Source: Hyalella azteca
Taxonomy: Eukaryota; Arthropoda; Malacostraca; Amphipoda; Hyalellidae
Length of the DNA: 64,000 bases
Assembly: GCF_000764305.2 (NCBI RefSeq)
Contig: NW_025941696.1
Coordinates: 1-64,000 of the forward strand
Direction: 5' to 3'
The position numbers and the translations under genes are program-made. The notes beneath the pieces are model-generated. The model was not told the origin of the DNA. It searched no databases and saw only the letters and a program-made list of their open reading frames with translations. Below, piece after piece: positions 47,991 through 60,500 of this stretch (the stretch's first letter is position 1; every line of letters begins with the position of its first letter).

Positions 47991-48879
47991 CTGAAACAGA
48001 GAAATACGGTAATTACTACAAGTAGGTCTGTCTCTGGGGCGTCATATATATTGTCTCTGGGCGTCATATTGATGGATTATACGTAGTATATAGGAAATCT
48101 AGGGCAGCAAGTGAATGTTAGTTTCATAGTGATTCATAGAGAGGATTAGAGGAATGTGTTAAAAATAGAAATGAGTTTTTGTGCCAATACTAGTTATTAA
48201 AAAAATATTAGAGTAATTTCTAAAAGATTTATGGATTAATAAACTGATGGAGTATTCAGAAAAATTTATTGAATATGATAAATACTCATGTTAGAAAGTT
48301 CTACAAAACACAATGTAAATGCAACTTTTTCAGGTCACAAGGATAAAATACAGTTATAATTTATCCAATCTATTGATCATACAAAGAATTTGTCGTATTT
48401 CGAAGAATGCCTCCACTTCCTCAATTTATTCCTTTAACAGTGAATTTTTCTATAAAAAATGCCAAAAAGTATAAAATTAGGGAGATCTTTTAACATCGTT
48501 ACAAAGCGGGACTTGTTAACAGATAGTAATACATCGTGAAGAAATGACCAAACAAAGATTACAATAAAATTCAGCTGATTACAATACACCATTCAGCTAT
48601 TGGACTCCACAGGAACGCTACCCACCAAAACTTAAATTTTTAAAATTGTCTTGATAATAAGGGATTGCGAAAAACTGTTGAACTAAGACTCCTCTACTGG
48701 GAATATTTCATATAGCTGTATTTATAGCTAATTATTCAACGACTCGATCGGCCGTTAGCCGCAATTGAGAGTATGCGTTATTGGTATAACGCGTCATAAT
48801 TCTAATACGATCGTTAATTTTTGATCTGCATTTTAATTGTGTTTAATCAGTTGTGTACGAAAGATTTTAGGTATATGAG

Positions 48880-48965
48880 AAAATGTCTTTGTATTTGAGT
48901 AAGGTATATGATAAAGTGTCTTGGTACGAGTGAGTATATGGGAAAGTGTCTTGATCAGGTGTTAT
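48880..48965. repeat. Degenerate tandem repeat, 3 copies
   Basis: GTATATGAGAAAATGTCTTT, GTATATGATAAAGTGTCTTG and GTATATGGGAAAGTGTCTTG, about 32-36 bp apart. Confidence 0.7.
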
Positions 48966-49031
48966 TGAAAGCCTTTTAATTTTGCAAATACGAATGTTTT
49001 GATGGCAAAAGTGCGATGCTCGCATACTTCC

Positions 49032-49852
49032 TGGCAAAACACGCTGTCAAGACACGCTAGCAAAACACGCTAGCAAAAACACGCTAGCAAAACACGCTAG
49101 CAAAAAACGCCAGCAAGACACGCTAGCAAAATACACTAGCAAAACACACTAGAAAAACACGCTAGCAAAACACGCTAGCAAAAACACGCTAGCAAGAAAC
49201 GCTAGCAAGACACCGTAGACACGCTAGCAAAACAAGCTAGCAAAAATACCCTAGCAAAACACGCTAGCATAACACACTAGCAAAACACGCTAGCAAAACG
49301 CGCTAGCAAGGCACGCTAGCATAACACACTAGCAAAACACGCTAGCAAAACGCGCTAGCAAGAAACGCTAGCAAGACACCGTAGACACGCTAGCAAAACA
49401 AGCTAGCAAAAATACGCTAGCAAAACACGCTAGCAAGACACGCTAGCAAAACACGCTAGCAAAAACACGCTAGCAAAACACGCTAGCAAAAAACGCCAGC
49501 AAGACACGCTAGCAAAACACACTAGCAAAACACGCTAGCAAAACGCGCTAGCAAGACACGCTAGCAAGACACGCTAGCAAAACACGCTAGCATAACACAC
49601 TAGCAAAACACGCCAGCAAAACGCGCTAGCAAAACACGCTAGCANAAAACACGCTAGAAAAACACGCTAGCAAAACACGCTAGCAAAACACACTTGCAAG
49701 ACACGCTAGCAAGACACGCTAGCAAAACACACTAGCAAGACACGCTAGCAAGACACGCTAGCAAAACACGCTAGCAAAACACACTAGCAAGACACGTTAG
49801 CAAGACACGCTAACAAAACACACTAGCAAAACTCGCTAGCAAAACGCGCAGC
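49032..49852. repeat. Large 14-bp minisatellite with GCTAGC core, about 58 copies
   Basis: Unit ACACGCTAGCAAAA with small length changes; the palindrome GCTAGC recurs throughout. One undetermined base (N) at 49645 suggests the assembly may be collapsed or uncertain here. A higher-order block containing GACACCGTAGACACG occurs twice, about 170 bp apart. Confidence 0.95.
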
Positions 49853-50674
49853 GTCATACATCGCAGCGTATGCCTCTATCGAGGTCAGTGTATGCGCGCC
49901 TAGCGGAGTTCTGATAACACGCGTGAGATCCTCTCCGAAATTGCTGAGAAGAACAAATTTCGATCTGAAAGACAAATGACACACTCGTAAAAATGAGTGA
50001 GGCTTTGTCATATTGTGAGGCACTTTTTACACTTGTGTGGGTCACCCTGACACAGTTTGACCCAACGAAAACGGAGTGCCAAATTATGATTGAGAAATTA
50101 CTAGGATGGTAAGACTAGATTTATTAGGCAGACATTCCACGTACAAGGATGTTTAGTTGGGTAGTAAGGGCTACGAATCTTAAGGGCTTTCATGAATGTC
50201 AAAGACCTCATTATTATTTATCATTATGCGTTCGAAAAATGTATAAAGATGCCAAATAATGTTTCATACAACGTTTAGAGTGGTAGTTTATTTCACACTC
50301 ATTATCGTCGTCGTAGTTTTACAAATGACAAATTAATGCGAGTTCATCATTTCAACGTCCTTTGCCAGTTATCAAACCTTGCTCTCTCTGTGACGTCGCG
50401 TGAAGAATTTAAACTCGGGATTAGCCTTCTCACGAGTTACATGGAGATTAGTCTTCGATTAATGTAATAACTCATCATCTCGCTCTCACCTGCGCTTGAT
50501 ACGAACGGTTTAGCTACGCATCGTTAACGATTACAAGCGAATAGTTATATTGTTATATTATACGATCGTTAATGTCTCTCTGGTCAGAAGCTTCGATTGG
50601 CGCCACAAAGTGAAATTGCAGAGATATTTATGTGTAAATAATATACGTTTAAAAATTACTTTTTAAAGATAACA

Positions 50675-51075
50675 CTTCTAATTAATCCAGTGTCTCCGAT
50701 GTTACACATGTGCAATGAATTTCTAAAGTTATTATTGAATATTAAAAATTTTTCAATTTTTTTAATATATAAAAAAAATAATTGGTAAAAATTATTTATT
50801 CTGTCAATTAATTAATGCATTGTCTCCGACTTTACGCAAGTCTGCAAAATTTCAAGGTGTGTTGAATATCGATTGTAAGATTTGTAGCAGACAAAATTAT
50901 TTTTTCATTTTTTTTTTTTAAATTTAAAATTTTCTTATTTCAAAATTATTCATTTTGTTAATTGATTCATGCATTGTCTCAAAATTTACGCCATTTTGCA
51001 AGATTTCAGATCGATTGGAGAGGTAGAAGTGTGTTAAATATCGATTATAAGATTTGTAGCAAACATAAACAAACA
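50675..51075. repeat. Diverged tandem copies of about 130-150 bp
   Basis: Blocks with AATGCATTGTCTCCGACTTT (about 50813) and CATGCATTGTCTCAAAATTT (about 50970) both continue into GTGTTGAATATCGATTGTAAG-like sequence and GATTTGTAGCA. A weaker third copy starts near 50680 (CAGTGTCTCCGATG). Confidence 0.65.
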
Positions 51076-51129
51076 AGAAGAAGCGAAGTTAAAGAAAAGT
51101 GTTGTAACAATAATATTGAATGCGTATCT

Positions 51130-51245
51130 ACTTTTGTGACCAACAGGCAGGTATATTAGAGCGCTGACCTGATAAATTTGTGTCCACTTTTATAACGGGT
51201 GACGAACAGGCTGGTATATAAGAGATATGACCTGATATTAACAAA
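51130..51245. repeat. Tandem duplication, about 60 bp
   Basis: CAACAGGCAGGTATATTAGA ... GACCTGATAAA and GAACAGGCTGGTATATAAGA ... GACCTGATATT. Confidence 0.65.
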
Positions 51246-53224
51246 CAGGAAATTGTAAAGCCTCATCCAGCGTGGATCACTTGCAAGTTTTTTGTTAAAA
51301 ATGCAGAGGAAGTTGCAAAATTATCATAAACACGTCAATTTAAACTCAGAGCAATGTTTTCCTTGTAGGTAATCGCCCAAAATTGCACGAGTGTCGCTTC
51401 CTAATTTGCCCGCTTAACTTCTCAACCTGTACGGGAATATGCGATAGAAAAAAATATCCGTTGTCGGATTTGCCTAGAGTACAAAGTTGGAGTTCGTAAT
51501 GTTTCCTTAAACGTGTACCAATTTTTCTGTCTATGCTATTTATAATTCTTTATATCTTCTTCTGATTACGCAGACATGTTTAATTTTGTTCACTTGTTTT
51601 CTAAAATACCTCGTACGAATTGTAATTCGTTCAATTTTATCGCTATTAAACTGGAAAAACAAGTAAGTTAATTAATAAAAACGCGCAATATGGCAGTCTT
51701 GCCTTGACGTGAATTTCTTCGTGATCAAGTAAATATATATGCGTTGGGTCCACTGTAATTATAGGAAGTCTCCCAGTCGCATCTCCATCCTGTAACATCA
51801 GGTAAAACCTAATTTTTCACCTCAGCTAGAAATAACATAATAAGACATGGACGTATTTACCTGCTAAGACTGCGTTAAGCGAATCACTTACCCGAAGTGC
51901 TGTGCAATAAAAGTTCAATGGTAAGCTTTCATTTCGCGTGGGAAGGCCGCTTAGTGACCACAGCACCGTTCTTGTCTGAGTCTGCAGCGGTATAACTAAC
52001 ACCGATTTACTTCTTTTTCGCAGGCCGGTCACCGCACCGATATATAGTGCAGAAAATCTTACTTAATTTACACTCCATTAACCGGTTTGTAGTTCACTAG
52101 CGTTTTATTAACGGGAAACCTGTGATATTTTGCGTAATGGATGTGAAGAAGGAAATTAATTATAATTTTGTCAAAAGGAATGAAGTGAATGGCTCGGAAA
52201 ACTGAAGCTGTTAACTTTGCAGAAGCTGCGCTTAATAGAGAAATAAACTTGTTTGAAATTCATTAGTCGTGATACGGAACTATTCAATGAAGGAAAGAGC
52301 AATTCCCGCTCCCAATTTAACAAGGGGAAGGTCTTACAACCAATTCCTAGAATCACTTTATTGTCTTATTATAAATAGTTTCCGTAGACCATAAGCCAAC
52401 CCCGGAAGGTCGGCGACGAGAAATTTGGTGTGATATTTTATATATTTTGCCGGTTCCTGGAATTACCGTTGTTTAGATTTAGCCGACGCTGCGGCCGTGC
52501 GAACATTCGACACAAGTGTGGTCACACATAACGGAGTGAGGACACAAACCTATACAGAATACACACTCGGTCGTTCACTTGCTGGTCTAGTACAATTAAT
52601 CTTATGCGAAGTAGCAAAAAATTTTTCATTCGAGAAAACTACGCTGCAGATAAAATCATTGGGACGAATGGTTGGCCGTAAGATGAATCCTCTACTGAGT
52701 GTTTGTTGGTGTGTACACAATCTGCCAATTTATGCTTAGAATAATTATTAAATCACGTGAAAGCGGACTAAAACTTAACTGATATATTTTAGTAACAGTT
52801 ATTGGCGGGTAAGGCATACAGCGGCTTGCGTCCATGGAAAGTAGTGCTACATTCAAATGTTTTCCTCCTTCCCTCAAGTAAAACTTTAACCTTCAACTCA
52901 GTCTAGTAAGTAGGTCTAACTAGTCTGCTTGTAAAGAGATACACTACGATTAAAAAAACTCGAGGCATCATTGATAACAAATTTTCTTAGGTTATAAAAC
53001 AAACAAACCGCTCCTTCTATGTCCACCGACCTACAAGTCGCAAAGAAAAATGCTTACTCATTACTGCACATGTACTGATCACCTTCCTTCCCTCGCTAGG
53101 TATTGTGCCGTTAAAATATCAAGCAAGTTGTTTATATAACTTTTTGCCATTTTGTAGTGGCAGCGACCGACGGCTACTGCAGACAGAGGAAAATATTCAC
53201 TCGCATTATATATGATCTGACTAG

Positions 53225-53530
53225 AGTGCCTCAGTTATGATTCTACTTGGAGTACCGTATTTGTTTCTAATTGAAGTACCGTTTTTATGTTTTAACACCC
53301 ATGAGTACAGTATTTGTGAATCTACTTGGAGTGCCGTATTTGTTTATTCTACCAGCTGTACCGTATTATGGATTCCTCTAAGAGAGCCGTACATGTGATT
53401 CCAGTAGGAGTAACGTATTTTTATTCTGCTAGCAGTATTGTGTTTGGGATTCTGCTAATAGTTCCGTATTTTTTATTCTAATAATAATACTGAAATTATA
53501 TTTCTACTAACAGTGCCGTATTTATGACTA
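53225..53530. repeat. Degenerate repeat of about 30 bp, about 10 copies
   Basis: Variants of GTGCCGTATTTGTGATTCTA (for example at about 53250, 53330 and 53510) alternate with related CTACTTGGAGT- or CTACTAACAGT-type sequence. Confidence 0.7.
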
Positions 53531-53734
53531 CTAGGAATCCTGTCTATTTATCATCATGCACTAAGTCACTCCGTTATTTTATTTCCGTCACGTATACTAA
53601 GTGAGACTAAAATGATCCGCCACTTTCTCAGAGCATTGAAAGCGGAAGCTCAAGAGCCTGTATTTAATATGACCGTAGAGCGGCGGTGGCTTCATCATCC
53701 TAGCGGCTTGGTAGTTAAATGCTCTCCCTGACGC

Positions 53735-53893
53735 TGGTGCATGCAGTGGTGGTGCATGCAGTGGTGGTGCATGCAGAGGTGGTGCATGCAGTGGTGGTGC
53801 ATGCAGAGGTGGTGCATGCAGTGGTGGTGCATGCAGTGGTGGTGCATGCAGTGGTGGTGCATGCAGTGGTGGTGCATGCAGTGGTGATGCATG
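53735..53893. repeat. 15-bp minisatellite, about 10 copies
   Basis: GGTGCATGCAGTGGT units, some with AGAGGT. Each contains the palindrome TGCATGCA. The 15-bp period opens frames on both strands (HHHCM on minus, VHAVV on plus). Not a gene. Confidence 0.94.
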
Positions 53894-54436
53894 TAGCGGC
53901 GCTCGGTGCGAGTTTAGTGTTGCATTGCAGCATAAATTTTTTCGGTGCACGACGACTTAATGCGCATCATGATCGTGATCTGCTCATAGCAGCAACCTAT
54001 CACTTATTTTAGTTGCTACTGAATATATCATGGGATCATATGGCAACGATTCATGTAAGATTCACTAAACGTTTGCTCGGGATAGATAGCCTATTTTGCT
54101 CAATGGTAATTATCACTCGTTTGTTTTGCATGATTTTGATATGAAACAAAAAATTTTAATATTACTAGTTGCTGCATTTTTCCAAATGTGAATTAGTCGA
54201 CATAAACTAAGCATATGAAAGTGTTTCTGCTTTTGAACCGAAAATATTAAGTTTATTTTTAAGACGCAATGATAAAATTAAAATTCCCAATGGAGCTGCA
54301 AATTTGTTTGGTTAAAATTAGAAACGAAATAAATTTTTTTTAATGACCTGGATGATATTCAGAACGCTACGATTATGATTAACGTCATAATTTATTTGGA
54401 ATTATCATGGGCCGATAATCCATGCACATAATTTTT

Positions 54437-54669
54437 AAGGAATTTAAAAGCAAAGAAAACGCCAAGAAAATTCACCATATCGATATTGAAAACGTTTCGG
54501 AGTCCAGCTCCATCATCAGTTCGACTAATGTCTGTCTTTGAATTTTGACTTTTAAAGTGATTTTATTCATTTTTAGTTTAGTCGAACTGATGATGGAGCT
54601 GGACTCCGAAACGTTTTCAATATCGATATGGTGAATTTTCTTGGCGTTTTCTTTGCTTTTAAATTCCTT
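54437..54669. repeat. Perfect 91-bp inverted repeat with 51-bp spacer
   Basis: Left arm 54437-54527 begins AAGGAATTTAAAAGCAAAGA and ends CATCATCAGTTCGACTA. Right arm 54579-54669 is its exact reverse complement, with no mismatch found by eye. The right arm read on plus contains CTGATGATGGAGCTGGACTC followed by CGAAACG. Confidence 0.93.
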
Positions 54670-56501
54670 GTGAACTTGCGATATAAGCAGACTAATGATA
54701 TAAGTACTCATAATTTTTAATGAATACAATTAAAAGTCCAACGAAAACGCACTGGATGACGCATTCGAACTGCTTCATCATTTCTCTGGGGGCGACTATG
54801 TCGTTTCCATTAGCTAAACATCTTCACTAAGCAATTTTCTGATAAAATCTAACTAAATAACTTCATCAATTTGAAGGACTTCGATTCCAAGTTCACTAAA
54901 AATTCTCAACACATAGAACCATCAAGAAAATCGTAGTCACCTTTCCCACGATTACACTTTAAAGATCGAGTAATAAGTCTAACCGTTATGGCCTGGCGCT
55001 ACACCGGCCGGCGCTGGAAAGCCATAATGTCGGAAGCACCGGAATTTTTCCACTGGACAAACAACGCGTGTCGAGGGAAGACAGACAAGCTATCACTCTT
55101 GACTTCCGAGGCACGTGTTAACTCAGTGCATTCTCGAATAGTGTTTCATTTAGCAGATAATCGGGGGGTATAATTTTGAAAACTTCAGCAAGGTTGGCTT
55201 GTTAATTCGGAAACCAAAATGCGCAACGAACATGTTAGTAGACTAGAAAAAAAAAAGAAACTGGATTTCTAAGTTAACCCAGAGTGACTTCTGCATTTTG
55301 AATGCTTAATATGTCACACCTTTAAGCATCAGATCTGTTTAGCTTGTATGGGCGTTCACTAGGATTTTTTTTTCTTTTTTCTGATCATTTTGTTCATTTG
55401 TTGTGCGTGTATTCTTATGAGAAAGAAAGAGAATAAAGCTGTATATATGAGGTGACAAATTTTAATACGTTAGTGCAGGAAGAGAATACAGTAATTATCC
55501 AACATACATTATATAGAGAGGGCTGATAGTATTCAAAAGCCGGTGAAAAATATAATCACCATAGGCAAGTTGAAATGAATGATAATGTTCGAAAATATGT
55601 GTCTATTTGTCCATAGTAAAACAATGTCACCACAATTAAGTACAGGTGCTCGACTCGCTTTCGCCAACATAAAGAACAAGACGACATAGAAAGTCAATGC
55701 GCGAAAAAAAAACTTGGGTTAATGACACAAAGTGACCGCAGCTATTAGTATCTAGCCCATAAATCGACGTCATGTCAAAGAAGCTGTATCATTTAATAAA
55801 TCGCAGCTAATTTAAAAGTACAGATTGGAAAATTGCAACTAGACGTCACGCAACTCTAGAAGGTTGTCAGTCGCCCTGCAGTGACCTCAGAGATTTCAAA
55901 TCGGGCCAGCTAGGTTTGCAGTGTCTCAAATATAGAGCATTGGTGACTGCACGACAGAAATGCGCGAAATAGCCGCACTTATGTTCAATATTTATGTACA
56001 AAAAAGTGCAGAGTGACCAAAGCTGACAATGCAACATCACGTGCTGGTTGAGTTATTGAAACTTTTAAGAATCTTGCAAGAAAATGAGTAGACGCTTGTA
56101 CAAGTGAAACTTGAATAACTGGTCAGTAAAAAATGCAAATAAATCAATAAAAATTCAGTATTTTTTAGAGCGTTTACGGACTTTTTAAGCAGCATAATAG
56201 CTGCTAAATTCTCACGACTGGCTGGTGTGATGAGTAACATGGGCAGCAGTGAAGACGAATTGGGTTTGGTCTGAATTTATTCAAGATATTTTCTTCTATT
56301 TTCAATTAATAATATTCTCCCACAAGTTCCACGAACTGCTTGTGAATTTTCTCATCAATTCAACTTATTTTACTGCAGGATAAATACATGGAATATAATT
56401 TTAAAACAGTTCTTTCTAAAGAACTATAGGAGCCGGGCCACTGCCGAGGCTGTGCTGCGCCTCAATGAAGACGCATTGATTATAATCAATAATGCCAATA
56501 A

Positions 56502-56541
56502 TGGTAATGAAATGCCATTGATTATTGGCATTTCATTACCA
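56502..56541. repeat. Perfect 16-bp hairpin
   Basis: TGGTAATGAAATGCCA, 8-base spacer TTGATTAT, then the exact reverse complement. Confidence 0.88.
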
Positions 56542-56927
56542 GCCATTAAGCGGCCATTCATATAAGGTAGCCCGATTTACGGCTGTCTATGATCATCCCA
56601 AGCTCGGGTTTCGCGATTGGGTGGTCGTGCTTTGAATCTCGATTTGTTGAATAATTTGATGACAACTCGTAGCCAGCGACTTCTTGGCTAACTTTGAAGA
56701 CGACTGGCAACTCGTAGTATCGAACGGATGCAGGAACCTCAGTGTGAAAATACGGATCGATATTGCATTGTTAACTTTATATTGGTTATAATGTAGAAAA
56801 AAAACTTTATTTGAAAGAGTACGCAACAGAGGAAGTTTCAGCATTACCATAGTTCTCAACATTACGCGAGTCATTTCTACAATACAGGCACGCTGAAGTC
56901 TACTTATAAATCAAAGTTAATTTCACA

Positions 56928-57070
56928 TCATATTTTTAGCTGAAGGCTGGACGATTTTGCGGACGGATGCTCCTCATCATCCGAGGTTCCGTTGATCGCC
57001 CGCGGCTGTTGTTCTGCTTCGTCCAACAGAGCGACCTTGCGGACTTTTCTGCTGGTCGGTATCTCTCCAA
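56928..57070 (-). CDS. Possible terminal exon of an unrecognised gene
   Basis: A minus-strand frame ending at TGA (56928) reads RKVRKVALLDEAEQQP, then INGTSDDEEHPSAKSS. It is clearly more GC-rich than the AT-rich DNA around it, with basic-then-acidic, coding-looking composition. The likely acceptor (TGCGTTGGAG on minus) is poor, and no partner exon was found. Could equally be chance or a fragment of a decayed gene. Confidence 0.2.
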
Positions 57071-57819
57071 CGCAAGATAATCCAGGATATAAAATTATTA
57101 GAACATTACTGTTTTCTAATTTTAACATTTTGCTATCTTATTCATTTCTGATGACATAGTTAGTATTTTTTGTGGGAAATGAAGGGTTTGTTTTATTTAT
57201 ACGTATAATAATCTATATGAATATATTCAATATGTTTGTATGTTTTTTTAAGAAAATAATACTGATATATTTTTTACAATCAAATGATAATTATAATGGT
57301 AAATATAACCATATTTATTCACATTGACGTGCGATTAGGTGATCGAGTTTTTGCTCGTCGACGAACTGATCGAGTCCGCTCAAGATTCCCACCGTATGAC
57401 CCACATATCGAACGATTATATTTCTAATGAACGACCTCAAAATTATGAAATTAATTGCATTCCACAGTTGTCCATAATTACTACGAATTATCAAGACGAA
57501 ATAGTTCAGCGCGTGAGTTTTTTTTCAACTTCGAAGGGACTTCAATGCGTTATTTTTTCGGGTAGAGGATACCGAATGCGGGATTATCATACAAATGGAT
57601 GAAAAAATTACATACAAAAAAATTGCCTTTTGGAATGATTGATAAAGTAATTTATTAAGATGCAGTTTAACTGTCTGGCATATGTGGCCAATTAACGGTA
57701 TTTGTAGCTTGAAACGATGTAATAAAATATGCATCAATGCTATTTAAAAGTAATATAATTTCAAAATTTTTATTAATTCAGAATTTTATTCTGAATCTTA
57801 TCTGATAGTGATTCATGGG

Positions 57820-57960
57820 AAGCCATACGCTTTATTAGAGATAGAGAGCCTGAGGAGGTAGGTAGATCGATTGGTCATTTTATGCGGGGATGGGTAGTTG
57901 AAACGCATTAAAGTTTCCTAATGGAGACTCTTATGCGCGCAATATTGACAGAATTATTCC
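57820..57960. repeat. Dispersed repeat copy A
   Basis: GAGCCTGAGGAGGTAGGTAG ... AAAGTTTCCTAATGG ... AATGCGCGCA-like sequence; resembles 63430-63560 over about 120 bp in the same orientation. Confidence 0.6.
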
Positions 57961-58509
57961 AATGCATTGAACATAAACTTTAATTCAAAGCAGTTAAATC
58001 AAGAAGAAAGTATAGACGTATTATTTTAAGCTGCTAAAGTGCTATTAAATTTAAGTAAAGATAAACATCTGATCGATGCAACAGAACCTCTAGTAAAAAA
58101 ATATAACTCAGTACTCATTGCGGTGAGTGACAGCGAGCTGATTTTCTCGTCGACGATAACGTGAAGTCAAGGACGGACAGACGGACGGACATGGCGAGCA
58201 CAATAGTGCATTTTTTTCATAAATGAGAAAATGCGCTAAAAATGAGTCCATGCATTCAAATGTGACGCAGGCTTAGGTAAGCAGATGAGCAAAATGTAAA
58301 TACGAGATTTGTTTAGTAAAATGATCAATAAATTAGAGAATTAATTTTAACTGACGAAAAACTAATTGGGTAAAACTCGATACTTTGCGAAAGATTAAAG
58401 AAAACTTCGAACGAAGAAGACATTAGCGGGTAAGTGGTTTGGAACATCACCTTGTCTCCCATTCCATTATTAAGCGATTTCTTTTGACACTTCACAAAAA
58501 AAAAAAACA

Positions 58510-58544
58510 CGTGTGATTTTTTTGACACTTCAAAAAATCACACG
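58510..58544. repeat. Near-perfect hairpin
   Basis: CGTGTGATTTTTTTG and CAAAAAATCACACG around a 6-base spacer; one T length difference. Confidence 0.8.
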
Positions 58545-58969
58545 GCAGTAGCACTCGCATACTGAGAATTCAATTAGAATAATTATATTCAAAGAATAAT
58601 CATATTCATTAAAATTATATATTAGTAATAATGTTATTTTAAGAATAATTATATTCATTTTCAATTAGTCTGAAGCATACGAAAAAATAGCCAATGTTTT
58701 GTCGCAGTCACTTTAATCGGACCAATTAGAATGTTAGACCTTACAAATTTTTTAATCCAACGAGACGACAATTTGATCAGATCATGCCTGTTTACACTCA
58801 GCAACCAGAAAAACCAGGCCAGGAACCTTAAGTGAGCAGTTTTGGCATACCGGTGATTGTAACGATAACATCAAGAATTTTATATTGCTTAATTTTAATT
58901 TTGAGTTTGAGCTATGTAATCCGTATATAGGAAAGGCGCTGAAGTAGAGAATTATTCAGTAAGATGATG

Positions 58970-59066
58970 ACCGCTGGTTCCAGCTGGTTCCAGCTGGTTC
59001 GTCAATATTGGTAGCTTATTCATCAATAATGACCACTGGTTCGTCAATAATGGCAGCTGGTTCGGT
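58970..59066. repeat. Short GCTGGTTC tandem repeats
   Basis: GCTGGTTCCAGCTGGTTCC, then CTGGTTCGTCAATA(A/T)T-type units repeated. Confidence 0.7.
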
Positions 59067-60357
59067 GCAATGTGCTCCGTTATGCACGAACAGACGGCCG
59101 TCGTCGCGGCCCAACTGCCAGTGACTCGGTGAGCTCTGCATTCACACCAGAAAAAAAAACTTGCACCGGGACTTCCTTGCTTGTCAAACTTTAAATTTTC
59201 TGCAACTTAAAGATGAATGACCAGCATTTTTCATCAGCGCAGATGGATATCAAAAATTAGTTTGGTTCGTCTCTTACAATATTAAAAAATTTATCATTTT
59301 ATGTCCATTGAGACTGAATTTTATTTTCTTATTCAAAATACATTCTTTCCTGGTAGTGCAGCTACGGACCTGGATAATGAAAAAAGAGAAGATCAGTAAT
59401 TTTGCGATCTTATCGATGCGCAAATTTATGGAACTTCCAACAGGATGCACTAAATATTGAAGCTGAAAAAACGCTTGCGTGAATCCTTAAACCTTTTTAA
59501 GCACCATAAAATCAACAGTGTTTCCATGGTTAGTTCGAATTTGCTAATGCTAATAAATTTAGCAAGTCCACCATCAGCAACTCGGGATGCTGCGATAGCC
59601 TGAGTAGGTTATTTGGCTTCACTTATTTGACGGCAAAAATGCTGCGATTTAGATTAAAAATCCAAAAGGATCACGAAAATACATTTTTAAAATTCTAGCC
59701 TCCACAACTGTGTTTGTCATAAATTTAAGGTTTCGAGATCACAGTAAAATAATGACGTGGCGAGTGCGTCATGCCTGGAGGGCGTCATGACTGGGACTTT
59801 CGAAGAGATTGAGCGAGTCGATATGTTGCTCAGGTCGTTTGGTGAGCAAAATAGCTGCTATTTGGAGCAGACATTGGTCGATAAGCCGCTCGTTAATAAC
59901 ACTGCAAGTTTGCGTTTGAATCTAAGTGAAAATTAAATGTAAATTGTTGGGTGCTGACTTCGTTAGAACTTCGTCGTGTCTGAAAATAATAATTTTTCAC
60001 GCGTATCTCTTTTGCAGAGGCGTATATTAGATATCTTAGCTCGTTTGGACTTGTTAAGTCTCTCCTTTCAATGCTTTAACTTCTTCCAAAACCTGTTTAT
60101 AAATGGGATTGACTCTGCTTAATCAGATCAATCACAGAAATCGCCTGCGGAAGAAATATCTAAGTGTAATAAAATAAACGAAATTAAACCTTTTCGAATA
60201 AATTCTCTTCATAAAAAAACATTGACTCTTGTTACATTTGCGGTGTTTCTAAATGAGAATCTTTCCTCGAGTCAGGTTCAGCGACCGTCCTCCAGCCCTC
60301 CGATCACGAGCGACTTGCGTGCGTGAAGAAATCACGAGGACCTTCACTATTACAGAA

Positions 60358-60500
60358 GATCAGTGGGCCTAAACAATGATCAGTGGGCCAAAATAACGAT
60401 TAGTAGGCCTAAACAGTGTCAGTAGACCTTAATAATGAGCATTATATCCGAATAATCACAGGTGGCCCTAAATAATAATCAGCAGGCCTTAATAATGGTA
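60358..60500. repeat. 20-bp degenerate minisatellite, about 7 copies
   Basis: GATCAGTGGGCCTAAACAAT, GATCAGTGGGCCAAAATAAC, GATTAGTAGGCCTAAACAGT and further altered units. Confidence 0.85.

Noticed and set aside
48980..49853. CRISPR array
   Set aside because: Units are contiguous with no unique spacers, in a clearly eukaryotic genome; it is a minisatellite.
53597..54012. His/Cys-rich and Val/His-rich ORFs
   Set aside because: Translation of the 15-bp array in different frames.
54472..54729. 85-codon minus-strand ORF
   Set aside because: It spans both arms of the inverted repeat; the sequence is explained by the palindrome.
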